Origin: Marivirga salinae
GTDB taxonomy: Bacteria; Bacteroidota; Bacteroidia; Cytophagales; Cyclobacteriaceae
NCBI RefSeq assembly: GCF_030503855.1
Contig: NZ_CP129971.1
Span: forward strand, 3,720,001 to 3,784,000
DNA length: 64,000 nt
Direction of reading: 5' to 3'
This document shows positions 1 through 8,335 of the stretch, piece by piece. The notes under the pieces are model-generated. The model searched no databases, had not been told where the DNA came from, and was given only the letters and a program-made list of their open reading frames with translations. Both the position numbers and the translations under genes were made by a program. Position 1 is the first letter of the stretch. Each line of letters opens with the position of its first letter.

Positions 1-1206
1 AGCTTGATTTACCTTCAATTTGAAAGTGAGGAAGTTAAAAATGAGCAATTGAATTTTCTGGAAAATCAAGTAATACAATCTTATCCCAAAGCTTCATTTG
101 AAAAAGAAAATGCTAAGAATGCTTTTGATATGCTGTTTGCCAGTGAAGAACCCTATTTCAGGGTGCAATGGCAAGACCCAAGCTTAAAAAATGCCAATCC
201 AGAAAGCGTGAAACCTGTTCTGGAAAACTTCCCTACTGATAATTTTCAAGCGGGACCTTCTTTGGAAGAAGAAAGTAGCATGATTATGACCATAAAGCAG
301 AAGGAATTGTTGAGATACAGCATTGCTCCAGAGCAAATCATTAGTCAACTACAAAGAGTATTAGGCAATTATAAGATTTCAGAATTAAAGCAGTTCGCCA
401 TCATCACCCCAGTGGTTTTAGAGACTGATGAAAAAGCTTTTGCTGATTTATTGAAAATTGCCAAAGTAAAAAATAGCGAAGGCAAAAGCTATGCCTTGCA
501 AAATTTTGTGGATTATGAATGGGGCACAAGATTAAAGAAAATTACTGCTGATGTTTCAGGGACTTATTTTTCGATAAACTTAAGTCAAGATGCAGTTTTA
601 GAAAAGAACCCTGAAAAACTGACTACGAAAATCAATCAATGGGCTAATGACAACAGCTTGATCCAAAAGATATCAGGAAGGTATTTTACCGATCAGGAAA
701 ATTTAAAGGAGTTAGCTTTTATATTGTTGATTTCTGTAGTGCTTTTGTATTTCATTTTATCGGCTCAGTTTGAAAGTTTTTGGCAGCCTTTAATCGTAAT
801 TTTTACATTGCCTTTCGGGATTTTGGGTGCTATGATAATGCTTTGGATTGGCGGAAGCAGTATCAATATTATGTCGGCTATTGGGATGGTCGTAATGCTG
901 GGAATTATGGTAAATGATGCCATTTTGAAAGTAGATACCATGAACCGCAATTTAAAAGCCTTAGAAAAGAAAGATAAAGAAAGCGTTTATGAAGCCATCT
1001 TTTCAGCTGGAAAAATCAGATTGAAACCTATTCTGATGACTTCCATCACAACGCTCTTGGCCCTAAGTCCGGTATTGCTTTCAGGTGGATTGGGAGCTGA
1101 ATTGCAAAAACCATTAGTATTAGCCGTTATGGGCGGTTTGACAATAGGGACTTTTACGGCATTGTATTTTGTGCCTTTGGTTTATTATCAGGTGCGGAAG
1201 TTTTGA
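1..1206 (+). CDS. RND efflux transporter permease, C-terminal part (5' truncated by window)
   Basis: Only the last 400 or so residues are present; the reading frame is open to the first base, so the true start lies upstream. The visible part begins in the second periplasmic (porter) region and from about residue 235 carries the last group of hydrophobic segments of an AcrB/CusA-type inner-membrane proton/drug antiporter. Recognisable family sequence includes the QFESFWQP segment, the GMVVMLGIMVNDAIL helix, and the RLKPILMTS loop before the last two helices. Such permeases work with a periplasmic adaptor and an outer-membrane channel, whose genes would be expected upstream. The family call is secure; the substrate cannot be told. 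Confidence 0.9.
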   Translation, partial: SLIYLQFESEEVKNEQLNFLENQVIQSYPKASFEKENAKNAFDMLFASEEPYFRVQWQDPSLKNANPESVKPVLENFPTDNFQAGPSLEEESSMIMTIKQKELLRYSIAPEQIISQLQRVLGNYKISELKQFAIITPVVLETDEKAFADLLKIAKVKNSEGKSYALQNFVDYEWGTRLKKITADVSGTYFSINLSQDAVLEKNPEKLTTKINQWANDNSLIQKISGRYFTDQENLKELAFILLISVVLLYFILSAQFESFWQPLIVIFTLPFGILGAMIMLWIGGSSINIMSAIGMVVMLGIMVNDAILKVDTMNRNLKALEKKDKESVYEAIFSAGKIRLKPILMTSITTLLALSPVLLSGGLGAELQKPLVLAVMGGLTIGTFTALYFVPLVYYQVRKF

Positions 1207-1359
1207 GGTTTTTAAGTGTTGAGGTTTTCAGGTTCATAAGGCTAGAGTTGGAAGTAGAAAGTGAGGTCGATTTTTTCTAGATACTAGATACTTGCTACTT
1301 TAGTCTAATTAGGTCAAGTAACGCAGATTGGACCGGTAGTTATTTGGAACTACCATTTC
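1207..1359. other. Intergenic gap with degenerate TCGA..TTTTCTAG..TAC sequence
   Basis: This 153-base gap separates the convergent RND gene and the small Rho_N-like gene. No coding sequence is apparent. Bases 1267-1292 resemble bases 32514-32539 downstream of recN: both contain TCGA, TTTTCTAG and TAC..TACT in the same order. Both copies lie just after a plus-strand stop codon. It may be a worn dispersed repeat or a shared gene-end sequence; I cannot tell which. Confidence 0.35.
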
Positions 1360-1611
1360 TTAATGATTCCTCAATGCGTCAATCAATTCTGCTTTATTCA
1401 TTTTAGAACGTCCTTCAATACCTACTTTTTGAGCTTGTTCCTGTAGTTCGTCTACTGTCCACTCTTCGTAAGGTGGTGCTTGTCCCCCTTTTTTACCTGA
1501 ATCTGGTGTATTGGCAATACGAGCAGCTTTTTCCTTGCTCATGCCTTTGTCCCTTAAAGCTTCGTATTGCTCTTCATTTTTTACGGTTGGTATGTCATTC
1601 TTTTTAGCCAT
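1360..1611 (-). CDS. Small DUF7218/Rho_N-like protein
   Basis: This 83-residue, highly charged protein has two parts. The N-terminal half (residues 1-45) carries the YEALRDKGMSKEKAARIAN stretch and a GKKGG turn, typical of small plasmid-stabilisation-like DUF7218 proteins. The C-terminal half (about 48-83), with WTVDELQEQA and a KAELIDALR ending, looks like the helix-extended-loop-helix of the Rho termination factor N-terminal (SAP-like) fold, which suggests nucleic-acid binding. Such proteins are usually small solitary genes, often stress related. There is no signal peptide. The function is unknown and the domain call is from memory of the family. Confidence 0.75.
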   Translation of the reverse strand: MAKKNDIPTVKNEEQYEALRDKGMSKEKAARIANTPDSGKKGGQAPPYEEWTVDELQEQAQKVGIEGRSKMNKAELIDALRNH

Positions 1612-1664
1612 TTCTTTGTCGATTTTACTTAATATAACCGCTATAAAATGGAAATGTTACTAAT

Positions 1665-2060
1665 TCAGTTTGTTGAATCTGCTTCTAAATATTCTTCCCC
1701 AGTCATAGTAGGTTCTAATTTTTCCATTTCCTCCATGGTGAAAATTCTGGATCGAATGATGAAACGAACTCCCATCGGGATTTCCAATGAAAAGCTTGAG
1801 CCTCGGCCTTCTGTAACATCTAGAGTGAGATGGGTGTGTTTCCAATATTCAAATTGATCTTTGCTCATGAAGAAATCACAACCGTAAACCTGTCCTAGCC
1901 ATACATCTCCTCCACCGACTTTGAAATCTCCTTTTTCAAAGCACATAGGCGAAGAACCATCGCAACAGCCTCCACTTTGATGAAACATCAGTTCACCAAA
2001 TCTGTCCCTAAGTTCATCTATTACTTCAATTGCACGATCGCTTATTGTTACTCGTTCCAT
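1665..2060 (-). CDS. DUF779 domain-containing protein
   Basis: This 131-residue cytosolic protein has a conserved cysteine-rich segment (residues about 28-42, HQSGGCCDGSSPMCF) and a second GCDFFM site followed by a YWKHTHLTLDV segment. This pattern is characteristic of DUF779, a family that is commonly encoded beside acetaldehyde/aldehyde dehydrogenases, as here. The clustered Cys and His residues suggest metal or redox chemistry, but no activity is established as far as I know. The gene lies 107 bases after the aldehyde dehydrogenase stop on the same strand, separated from it by a perfect hairpin (2104-2149), so it may be transcribed by readthrough. Confidence 0.88.
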   Translation of the reverse strand: MERVTISDRAIEVIDELRDRFGELMFHQSGGCCDGSSPMCFEKGDFKVGGGDVWLGQVYGCDFFMSKDQFEYWKHTHLTLDVTEGRGSSFSLEIPMGVRFIIRSRIFTMEEMEKLEPTMTGEEYLEADSTN

Positions 2061-2103
2061 TTTTTACAGTTTTAAGTTTAAGGTTCTAAGTCATAAATAA
2101 AAA

Positions 2104-2149
2104 AAGTTATAGGTTGTAAATGAGTTTCCTTACTTACAACCTATAACTT
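2104..2149 (-). terminator. Perfect 16-bp inverted repeat between aldehyde dehydrogenase and DUF779 genes
   Basis: Arms 2104-2119 and 2134-2149 are exact reverse complements, with a 14-base loop. The hairpin begins 18 bases after the dehydrogenase stop. No strong T-run follows the stem on the minus strand, so it may act as an attenuator or mRNA-end stabiliser rather than a full terminator. Confidence 0.65.
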
Positions 2150-2167
2150 ACTACTTAAAACTATCTA

Positions 2168-3691
2168 CTAAAAGAAACCTAATTTATTCTTATCGTAAGA
2201 AATCAACATATTTTTAGTTTGTCTGTAGTGATCCAACATCATTTTGTGGTTTTCTCTACCGAAACCTGATTTCTTGTAGCCTCCGAAAGGTGCATGTGCA
2301 GGATAAGCATGGTAGTTATTCACCCAAACACGACCTGCTTTCACAGCTCTTGGCACTTGATACAATTCATGTGCATCTCTACTCCACAATCCAGCACCTA
2401 ATCCGTACATGGTATCATTGGCGATTTCTATAGCTTCTTCTGTGGTTTTAAATGTACAAACCGAGGTAACAGGACCAAAAATCTCTTCCTGGAACACCCT
2501 CATTTTATTATGGCCTTTGAAAATTGTAGGCTCTATATAGTATCCATTTTCTAAACCAGAATTTAGATCCGCTTTTACACCACCGCAAAGCACCTCTGCT
2601 CCTTCTTGCTTACCTATTTCCAGATAAGAAAGAATTTTCTCAAATTGATCATTTGATGCCTGAGCTCCCATCATGGTATCTTCCGCTAATGGATGTCCCA
2701 TTTTAATGGCTTTGGTTCGTTCTACTACTCTTTTCATAAATTCATCAGCGATGTCTTCATGTACCAAAATTCTAGAAGGACATGTACAAACCTCCCCTTG
2801 ATTTAAGGCAAACATCACAGCTCCTTCAATACATTTATCTAGGAATTCATCATCTTTATCCATCACAGATTTCATAAAGATATTTGGAGATTTACCACCT
2901 AATTCCATTGTAACCGGAATAAGGTTTTCGGAAGCATATTGCATGATAAGGCGCCCTGTAGTAGTTTCACCAGTGAAAGCCACTTTTGAAATTCTATCAG
3001 ATTGTGCCAATGGCTTACCTGCTTCCGGACCGAAGCCTGTTACTACATTCAATACGCCAGCAGGTAATACATCTTGAATCAATTCCATCAAAATCATCAA
3101 TGAAGTTGGGGTTTGCTCAGCTGGCTTAACTACCGTGCAGCACCCAGCTGCCAAAGCAGGAGCAATTTTCCAAGTCGCCATCAATAATGGGAAGTTCCAT
3201 GGAATAATTTGTCCTACAACTCCTAAAGGTTCTTGCAAGTTAATGCTAACAGTATGCTCATCATGCTCTGAAATACTACTTTCATCTGCCCTGATGGCTC
3301 CCGCAAAATAACGGAAGTGATCCACGCAAAGTGGCAAATCTGCAGCTCTACATTCTCTTAAAGCCTTACCATTATCAATAGTTTCAACCCTAGCCAGCAT
3401 TTCAAGATTTTCTTCAATAATATCAGCAATCTTCAAGAGCACATTAGCACGCGCTGCTGCCGAAGTTTTCGACCAGGTTTCAAACGCCTTATGTGCAGCA
3501 TCAATTGCCCTATCTACATCTTCTTTGGTTCCTCTGGCTGCTTTGGTAAAGGCTTTTCCATCAACTGGACTGATATTATCAAAATATTCTCCTTTGGCAG
3601 GCTTTACCCATTCACCACCAATAAAGTGGTCATATTGTGCCTTGAAAGTAGGCCTTTCTACTGTTTTGTGAGTTTTTTCTAAAGTTTCCAT
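2168..3691 (-). CDS. NAD(P)-dependent aldehyde dehydrogenase
   Basis: This 507-residue protein matches the full length of the ALDH superfamily and oxidises an aldehyde to the carboxylic acid in the cytosol. Visible hallmarks are the cofactor-site PWNFP segment (Asn166), the TGETTTGR turn, the general base Glu263 in MELGGKSPN, and the nucleophile Cys302 in [11 protein letters not shown]. The VCTCPSR sequence and the neighbouring DUF779 gene place it near the acetaldehyde dehydrogenase group (AcoD/ExaC/AldB-like); the exact substrate is inferred. It is divergent from an AraC-type regulator 213 bases away, which is the likely regulator. Confidence 0.94.
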   Translation of the reverse strand: METLEKTHKTVERPTFKAQYDHFIGGEWVKPAKGEYFDNISPVDGKAFTKAARGTKEDVDRAIDAAHKAFETWSKTSAAARANVLLKIADIIEENLEMLARVETIDNGKALRECRAADLPLCVDHFRYFAGAIRADESSISEHDEHTVSINLQEPLGVVGQIIPWNFPLLMATWKIAPALAAGCCTVVKPAEQTPTSLMILMELIQDVLPAGVLNVVTGFGPEAGKPLAQSDRISKVAFTGETTTGRLIMQYASENLIPVTMELGGKSPNIFMKSVMDKDDEFLDKCIEGAVMFALNQGEVCTCPSRILVHEDIADEFMKRVVERTKAIKMGHPLAEDTMMGAQASNDQFEKILSYLEIGKQEGAEVLCGGVKADLNSGLENGYYIEPTIFKGHNKMRVFQEEIFGPVTSVCTFKTTEEAIEIANDTMYGLGAGLWSRDAHELYQVPRAVKAGRVWVNNYHAYPAHAPFGGYKKSGFGRENHKMMLDHYRQTKNMLISYDKNKLGFF

Positions 3692-3836
3692 AGTAATTTT
3701 TTAATTTTTAATATCCTCTAATTTCCTTCTTATAATTCTTAATTATTTTGTTAAGCGTATGAATCATTTTGCTTTCCATCTAATTTTTAGAATATCATAA
3801 ATTTTACTAAATTGTAAGACCGCTTTCTCCGCATTA

Positions 3837-3856
3837 TGTCAGGAGTTCTGTCAGGA
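3837..3856. promoter_or_regulatory. Direct repeat TGTCAGGA x2, candidate AraC-type operator
   Basis: TGTCAGGA occurs at 3837-3844 and again at 3849-3856, a 12-base period. It lies in the 213-base divergent region between the aldehyde dehydrogenase (3691, minus) and the regulator start (3905, plus). AraC-family proteins typically bind direct repeats, so this is a plausible binding site. The repeat is seen; the function is inferred. Confidence 0.5.
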
Positions 3857-3904
3857 TTTAGAAACCTAACATATAGGTAATAGAAAGTAGGAAAATATTT
3901 AGCT

Positions 3905-4849
3905 ATGAACAATGCAATCCGACCATACCAAGTACCTGTAGGAAATGAGAATTCGCTTTTCACTTTAGTGGAAAATCGGACTGCTTATACTTATGACAGT
4001 TGCGAACTAAATGTTTTCGAAACCCATCAGCAGGCAAAGGATGTGAAATTGGTTTTCAATGATTTTGTATTCACTTCAATGCTAAGAGGCAAAAAGATCA
4101 TGCATTTGGAAAACAAAGAATCATTTGACTATCTACCAGGAGAATCCGTAATAGTAGGCCCAAATGAAGTGATGGAAATTGATTTCCCAGAAGCGAAAAT
4201 AGGTCGACCGACCCAATGCATTGCATTAGCTATTTCGCAGCAATTAATAGATTTCACATTGGAGATGCTAAATGAAAAGCATCCGAAAGTAATGGAACAA
4301 GAGCAATGGCAAATTGATCCTAGTATTCATCATATTATTAATAATCAGGAGTTGATTAATACGGTAGATCGGATCATCAAAATTTCAAGAACCGAAGACA
4401 GCACTACCAAAGATTTATATGTGGATTTGGCCATGAAGGAGATGATTATCCGATTAATGCAGACACAAGCCAGACATGTTTTCACCTCCTCACCTAAAGC
4501 TTTGGCTACACATCACCCACTAGCTTATGCCATTCATATTATTCAAAATAAAATAAACGAGAAAATTGATTTTGATAGATTAGCAAATGCCGCATGTATG
4601 AGCAGGGCTACCTTCTTCAAGAAATTCAAAGAAGCTTTTGGCTACACACCTGGGCAATATGTACTGTCGGAAAGAATTAAGCTAGCTAAAAAGTGGTTAA
4701 AAAAACCAAACTGCAGTATTTCTGAAGCTTGTTTCAATTCAGGATTTGAAAATCTCTCGCATTTTACTAGTGCCTTTAAAAAAGAAGCAGGCATTTCCCC
4801 CTCGGTTTTTAAAAAGAATAACCAAGGGAGTGGTTCATTTTTAAATTAA
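3905..4849 (+). CDS. AraC family transcriptional regulator
   Basis: This 314-residue regulator has an N-terminal cupin-like effector/dimerisation region (about 1-195) of the kind called AraC_N. Its C-terminal double helix-turn-helix (about 205-303) includes FDRLANAACMSRATFFKKFK and the second recognition region ISEACFNSGFENLSHFTSAF. No signal or membrane segment is seen. It is divergent from the aldehyde dehydrogenase, so control of that gene, perhaps in response to an aldehyde or alcohol, is the simplest reading. The repeated TGTCAGGA 48 bases upstream of its start could also serve autoregulation. The family assignment is firm; effector and targets are inferred. Confidence 0.92.
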   Translation: MNNAIRPYQVPVGNENSLFTLVENRTAYTYDSCELNVFETHQQAKDVKLVFNDFVFTSMLRGKKIMHLENKESFDYLPGESVIVGPNEVMEIDFPEAKIGRPTQCIALAISQQLIDFTLEMLNEKHPKVMEQEQWQIDPSIHHIINNQELINTVDRIIKISRTEDSTTKDLYVDLAMKEMIIRLMQTQARHVFTSSPKALATHHPLAYAIHIIQNKINEKIDFDRLANAACMSRATFFKKFKEAFGYTPGQYVLSERIKLAKKWLKKPNCSISEACFNSGFENLSHFTSAFKKEAGISPSVFKKNNQGSGSFLN

Positions 4850-5015
4850 AATCATATCTCTTTAGAATGTCAATGCATATTAATAATAAGATAATGCAAT
4901 GCATAACTCACTAATTTTTTCGTCAGTAGCCGTACAATAGCTTTACAAGTAAAAATTTAATATTCGTATCTCATTTTCATTCCTGCCGTAATAGAGAAGA
5001 AACAAAAATTATAAT

Positions 5016-5933
5016 TTGGAAGACTATAACAGAATACTCGATGATATTTTACATACGGTAAATTCCGTAGACACTCCAGGGAAGGTAGCTACCTACATTC
5101 CTGAATTAGCTAAAATTGATCCATTTAAGTTTGGTGTTTCCCTTCAATTTGCAAACGGTGAAACATACAATGCAGGGGATTATGATGAGCGTTTTTCCAT
5201 TCAGAGTATTTCCAAAGTCTTTACCTTAAGCATGGCTATTCAATGCATAGGCGATAAAGTTTGGGATCGAGTAGACGTAGAGCCTTCAGGCGATCCTTTC
5301 AATTCATTAGTGCAATTAGAGCATGAAGCTGGTATTCCCAGAAATCCATTTATCAACTCAGGAGCGATCGTAATTTGCGATATTTTACTTTCAGAATTAG
5401 ACAATCCTAAGGATGATTACTTGCAGTTTATGCATGATTTACAAGGGACAGATAAGATTCAGTACAATGAAGAAGTTTTTAAATCGGAGAAAAGCATGGG
5501 CTATAGAAATGTAGCCATGGCTAATTTCATCAAGAGCTTTAAAAATATCCACAACAATCCAGAAGACGTATTGGATTTCTATTTTTATACTTGCTCAATA
5601 GATATGAGTTGCGTGGAATTGGCTTGGTCTTTCCAGTTATTTGCTCAGCATGGAAAATGCGCTCCAGATGGTACTTTATTCTTAGAACCCAATCAAATCA
5701 AAAGAATTAATTCCCTGATGTTGACTTGCGGATTCTATGATGAGTCAGGTGAGTTTGCTTTTCGCGTGGGATTACCTGGAAAAAGTGGTGTTGGCGGAGG
5801 AATTGCAGCCGTCTTGCCTGGCGAATTCAGCATAGCGGTTTGGAGTCCGAAACTGAATGAAAAAGGCAACTCAGCTAAAGGCATGCACGCCCTGGAATTA
5901 TTTACCACGCATACAGAAATGTCTATTTTTTGA
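5016..5933 (+). CDS. glsA: Glutaminase
   Basis: This 305-residue enzyme hydrolyses L-glutamine to glutamate and ammonia. It aligns by eye along its whole length with bacterial serine-dependent beta-lactamase-fold glutaminases. Visible features are FSIQSISK with nucleophile Ser64 and Lys67 of the SxxK motif, GDPFNSLVQLE, GIPRNPFINSGA, and KSGVGGGIAAVLPGE near the C-terminus. The start is TTG at 5016: an in-frame TAG at 4992-4994 leaves no upstream ATG, and the protein begins exactly where homologues begin. It stands alone between the AraC gene and a region with hairpin repeats. Confidence 0.95.
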   Translation: MEDYNRILDDILHTVNSVDTPGKVATYIPELAKIDPFKFGVSLQFANGETYNAGDYDERFSIQSISKVFTLSMAIQCIGDKVWDRVDVEPSGDPFNSLVQLEHEAGIPRNPFINSGAIVICDILLSELDNPKDDYLQFMHDLQGTDKIQYNEEVFKSEKSMGYRNVAMANFIKSFKNIHNNPEDVLDFYFYTCSIDMSCVELAWSFQLFAQHGKCAPDGTLFLEPNQIKRINSLMLTCGFYDESGEFAFRVGLPGKSGVGGGIAAVLPGEFSIAVWSPKLNEKGNSAKGMHALELFTTHTEMSIF

Positions 5934-6041
5934 ACCAGAAAGATTCACTAAGGTTTCTCAAAGAGCACAAAAGATTAGAGATACTAAAATAAAGGAAGAA
6001 TGATCGGTGTGCCACACGACCATGGGAAATTCCACGCTTAA

Positions 6042-6104
6042 ATGCCGTAGGCATGACCTTATGGTAACTAAAAAAATAAAATGCAACCTAAGCTCCGTAA
6101 GAGT
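6042..6104. repeat. Two CGTA-loop mini-hairpins, imperfect 50-base direct repeat
   Basis: ATGCC-GTA-GGCAT (6042-6054) and CTC-CGTAA-GAG (6093-6103) form small hairpins sharing a CCGTA core and a downstream ACCTT. Aligning 6045-6060 with 6095-6110 gives 12 matches in 16 at a 50-base offset, and some differences fall in paired stem positions. The style recalls short REP-like elements of Bacteroidota, but no transposase is nearby. They occupy most of the otherwise empty gap 5934-6132. Confidence 0.4.
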
Positions 6105-6132
6105 CACCTTTCTCAACAAGATTTTAATATCC

Positions 6133-7431
6133 TCAAACGGTCTTCAACCTAAAACTTAAAACAATTGCCAAAACCAACAAACTCATAAAAAATATGATTT
6201 GGGCTGGTAAGCCAAAAAGTTGAGCTACAACTCCAAAACCAGCTGCAATTATGGTAAATAAACCTATAAAAGTATTGGCAACGGAAACATAAGTGGCTCT
6301 ATTATCTTCAGGCGCGTAATCAACCAAATAAGTTTTTCGGCTTAATCTTGCACCGCTATAGGCAATCCCATTGATAAAAAAGACAGGTAAAAAGGCAAAG
6401 AATCCTAAATTCCAATCAGAAGCATAATAAAACAATAGAGCAAACACTCCACCGCCAATTGCAATAAACGAAGAGATTCGCATCAAACGAGTAGCCGATT
6501 GGTCTGCTATTTTACCCCAGAAAGGACTGCTTATTACATTAGCCAATCCATTCACTATAATTAAATAACCCAATAAACTCCATTCAGGATTCCCAATATC
6601 TTTGGCAACTAAAACATAAAAGGGTTGTAATAGCGGAACTGCCATTAATAGAGCCCTTGTAAACAGAAAATTTCTAAAATTTGTCTCGTCTTTTATAAGC
6701 CCAATTCCTGCTTTAATTTCTTGTAATGGATTTCTTCCTCCGTCTGTGGCCCCTCTTTCTTCTTTTATCATAAAGAATAGAATAGAAGCTATAAACCATA
6801 GGAAAGCAGCAAATAAAAACATAAATCCGTATATGGATTTATCAGCTTCTTCCTGTATGAAAAAGACTAAAACTACCCCAGCAATCAAACTCAATATACC
6901 GCCAAAAGTAGAACGATAGCTCAACATTTGGCCTCTGGTATTTTTAGGAATGGTTTTTCCTATCACATCTTTGTAGGCAACAGACGCAACTCCACTAGCA
7001 AAACTGAAAACAGCTAACAAAATGAGTAATACGATCGGAATAGAATCTTCATCACCAAAAAATATATGACCTGCAGCGGCCAGCCAGGCAAAAGCTTGAA
7101 CCAAAGCGCTGACTGCCCAAAAGTACTTTCGAATGGCGAAAGATCGAATTTTACCTGAAACGGCTAACTGTGGTAATAATGAGCCCGCATCTTTAACTGG
7201 CACTAATGCACCAATCATAGCTGAAGAAGCTCCAAAGAAATCCATGATCCAGGCAAGTGTGAGATTAGGACTGATAATTTTTTCTGCCAATTTAGTTAGT
7301 GTTCCATTGGCAATATTGAGCGTAAAATTTTTAGGAACATTAGTACAAGCATCATCAGGGATGGCTTTGCATGCTCTGGGTTCATCTTCCTCTGTTAAAA
7401 AATCATAAAATCGCTCATTTAATTCTGCCAT
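6133..7431 (-). CDS. MFS transporter
   Basis: This 432-residue membrane protein has about twelve hydrophobic segments. A charged central loop (about residues 220-240, EERGATDGGRNPLQEIK) divides it into two halves, as in the major facilitator superfamily. An unusual cytosolic N-terminal stretch of about 35 residues (ERFYDFLTEEDEPRACKAIPDDAC) precedes the first membrane segment. The conserved loop after TM2 reads RKYFWAV rather than the canonical GxxxDRxGRR, so it is a divergent member. Substrate and direction are unknown. It is divergent from a 78-residue gene 43 bases away. Confidence 0.87.
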   Translation of the reverse strand: MAELNERFYDFLTEEDEPRACKAIPDDACTNVPKNFTLNIANGTLTKLAEKIISPNLTLAWIMDFFGASSAMIGALVPVKDAGSLLPQLAVSGKIRSFAIRKYFWAVSALVQAFAWLAAAGHIFFGDEDSIPIVLLILLAVFSFASGVASVAYKDVIGKTIPKNTRGQMLSYRSTFGGILSLIAGVVLVFFIQEEADKSIYGFMFLFAAFLWFIASILFFMIKEERGATDGGRNPLQEIKAGIGLIKDETNFRNFLFTRALLMAVPLLQPFYVLVAKDIGNPEWSLLGYLIIVNGLANVISSPFWGKIADQSATRLMRISSFIAIGGGVFALLFYYASDWNLGFFAFLPVFFINGIAYSGARLSRKTYLVDYAPEDNRATYVSVANTFIGLFTIIAAGFGVVAQLFGLPAQIIFFMSLLVLAIVLSFRLKTV

Positions 7432-7445
7432 GAATAATAAGGGCT

Positions 7446-7453
7446 TAACTTTG
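7446..7453 (+). promoter_or_regulatory. -7 box TAACTTTG for the 78-residue gene
   Basis: TAACTTTG fits the Bacteroidota TAnnTTTG consensus and ends 21 bases before the ATG at 7475. No matching TTG was seen at the -33 position, so support is partial. Confidence 0.45.
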
Positions 7454-7474
7454 AAAAATTAAAAATATAAAAAA

Positions 7475-7711
7475 ATGAGGGTAATAGGTGAACTTCCCAA
7501 CAACTTTTGCAAAATCAGTTTGTTCCAATGGAATGAAAAATATTTAGTGAAATTTGAGTTAGGTTTATACGAGCAAACTTTTAAGATTGATGAGTATGAG
7601 GTAGCAGATGTTAATGAACTAAAAAGTCTTATCTCTGAAGAATTCATCAAAAAAGTAATGAACCGTTTTGATGAAATGCATGCAGATTGGGGAGAGATAG
7701 CTTTAGGTTAA
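7475..7711 (+). CDS. Hypothetical protein, 78 residues
   Basis: This small, soluble, acidic protein has no signal peptide and mixed beta/alpha character. An N-terminal stretch (FCKISLFQWNEKYLVKFELG) looks like paired beta strands and is followed by a helix (DVNELKSLISEEFIKKVMNRF). I do not recognise a named family; short proteins of this style are frequent in Bacteroidota. It is judged real because a TAnnTTTG box precedes it at a suitable distance, it fills a gap between oppositely oriented genes, and a bidirectional-looking terminator follows. The overlapping minus-strand ORF at 7459-7650 is its shadow. Confidence 0.7.
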   Translation: MRVIGELPNNFCKISLFQWNEKYLVKFELGLYEQTFKIDEYEVADVNELKSLISEEFIKKVMNRFDEMHADWGEIALG

Positions 7712-7735
7712 CTATTTCAATGATGGTATTATAAA

Positions 7736-7773
7736 AAAGTCTCCTTTACTGATTTAAGTGTATTGGAGACTTT
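7736..7773. terminator. Bidirectional terminator hairpin
   Basis: Arms AAAGTCTCC (7736-7744) and GGAGACTTT (7765-7773) are exact complements with a 20-base loop. T-rich sequence follows on the plus strand and an A-run precedes it, giving a T-run on the minus strand. It sits between the convergent 78-residue gene and the cupredoxin gene. Confidence 0.75.
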
Positions 7774-7782
7774 ATTTTTATT

Positions 7783-8256
7783 TTAATTAACTGTGATATT
7801 TCCTGTCATTCCAAGATGGAGAGTACAAACATAATTATCCAGTTCATCTGCTAAAGTTTGTGTTAAAGTAAAACTAAAACTAGTTCCATCATTTTGGAAA
7901 TCAACATCCGAATCTCCTTCAAAACTTCCTTCGACACTATTCATGCTCAACAGTATATTATTCTCACTATCTCTTAAAGCAAAAGGGTGTGAACTGGCAC
8001 CCGTTACGGTTAATTCATAACGTGTGCCCACTGTTAGACCCCAAGTGCTATTATCTTCATTTAATGTAGTAACATCCTCATCTCCATTTGTCTCACTTAC
8101 AAAATAAGCTGAGGCTCCTGAGTTCCCTATCGTCATTTCCACTATGTTGACAGAATTATCATCGTCATCATCAACTAAATCATCAACATCCTCTTCACAA
8201 GCAAGGGTTAAGAACATAATTGGAAGTAGAAATAGAACTCTTTTTAAATAATTCAT
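7783..8256 (-). CDS. Cupredoxin-like (blue copper) lipoprotein
   Basis: This 157-residue protein has a lipoprotein signal ending at Cys20, followed by a very acidic stretch (about 21-33) of the type that directs Bacteroidota lipoproteins to the cell surface. The C-terminal half carries a likely type-1 copper site: His90 in SSHPFAL and the clustered Cys144, His147 and Met150 in YVCTLHLGM. The C-x2-H-x2-M spacing is that of amicyanin. It is the last gene of a run with an MbnP-like lipoprotein and a di-haem protein, so electron transfer or copper delivery with those partners is plausible. The copper site is read from motif only; no close family name is assigned. Confidence 0.8.
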   Translation of the reverse strand: MNYLKRVLFLLPIMFLTLACEEDVDDLVDDDDDNSVNIVEMTIGNSGASAYFVSETNGDEDVTTLNEDNSTWGLTVGTRYELTVTGASSHPFALRDSENNILLSMNSVEGSFEGDSDVDFQNDGTSFSFTLTQTLADELDNYVCTLHLGMTGNITVN

Positions 8257-8335
8257 AAGTCAATTTATTTTAATTTACTGATTTCAACCATTTAGAATTC
8301 ACTATGTTTTAGATCTTTACTATAAGGAATAAAAT

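Noticed and set aside
1648..1857. Plus-strand ORF opposite the DUF779 gene
   Set aside because: DUF779 on the minus strand is well conserved; the plus frame has no recognisable content.
4870..4905. Possible hairpin after the AraC gene around ATGCAT repeats
   Set aside because: The pairing is short and broken and no T-run is well placed.
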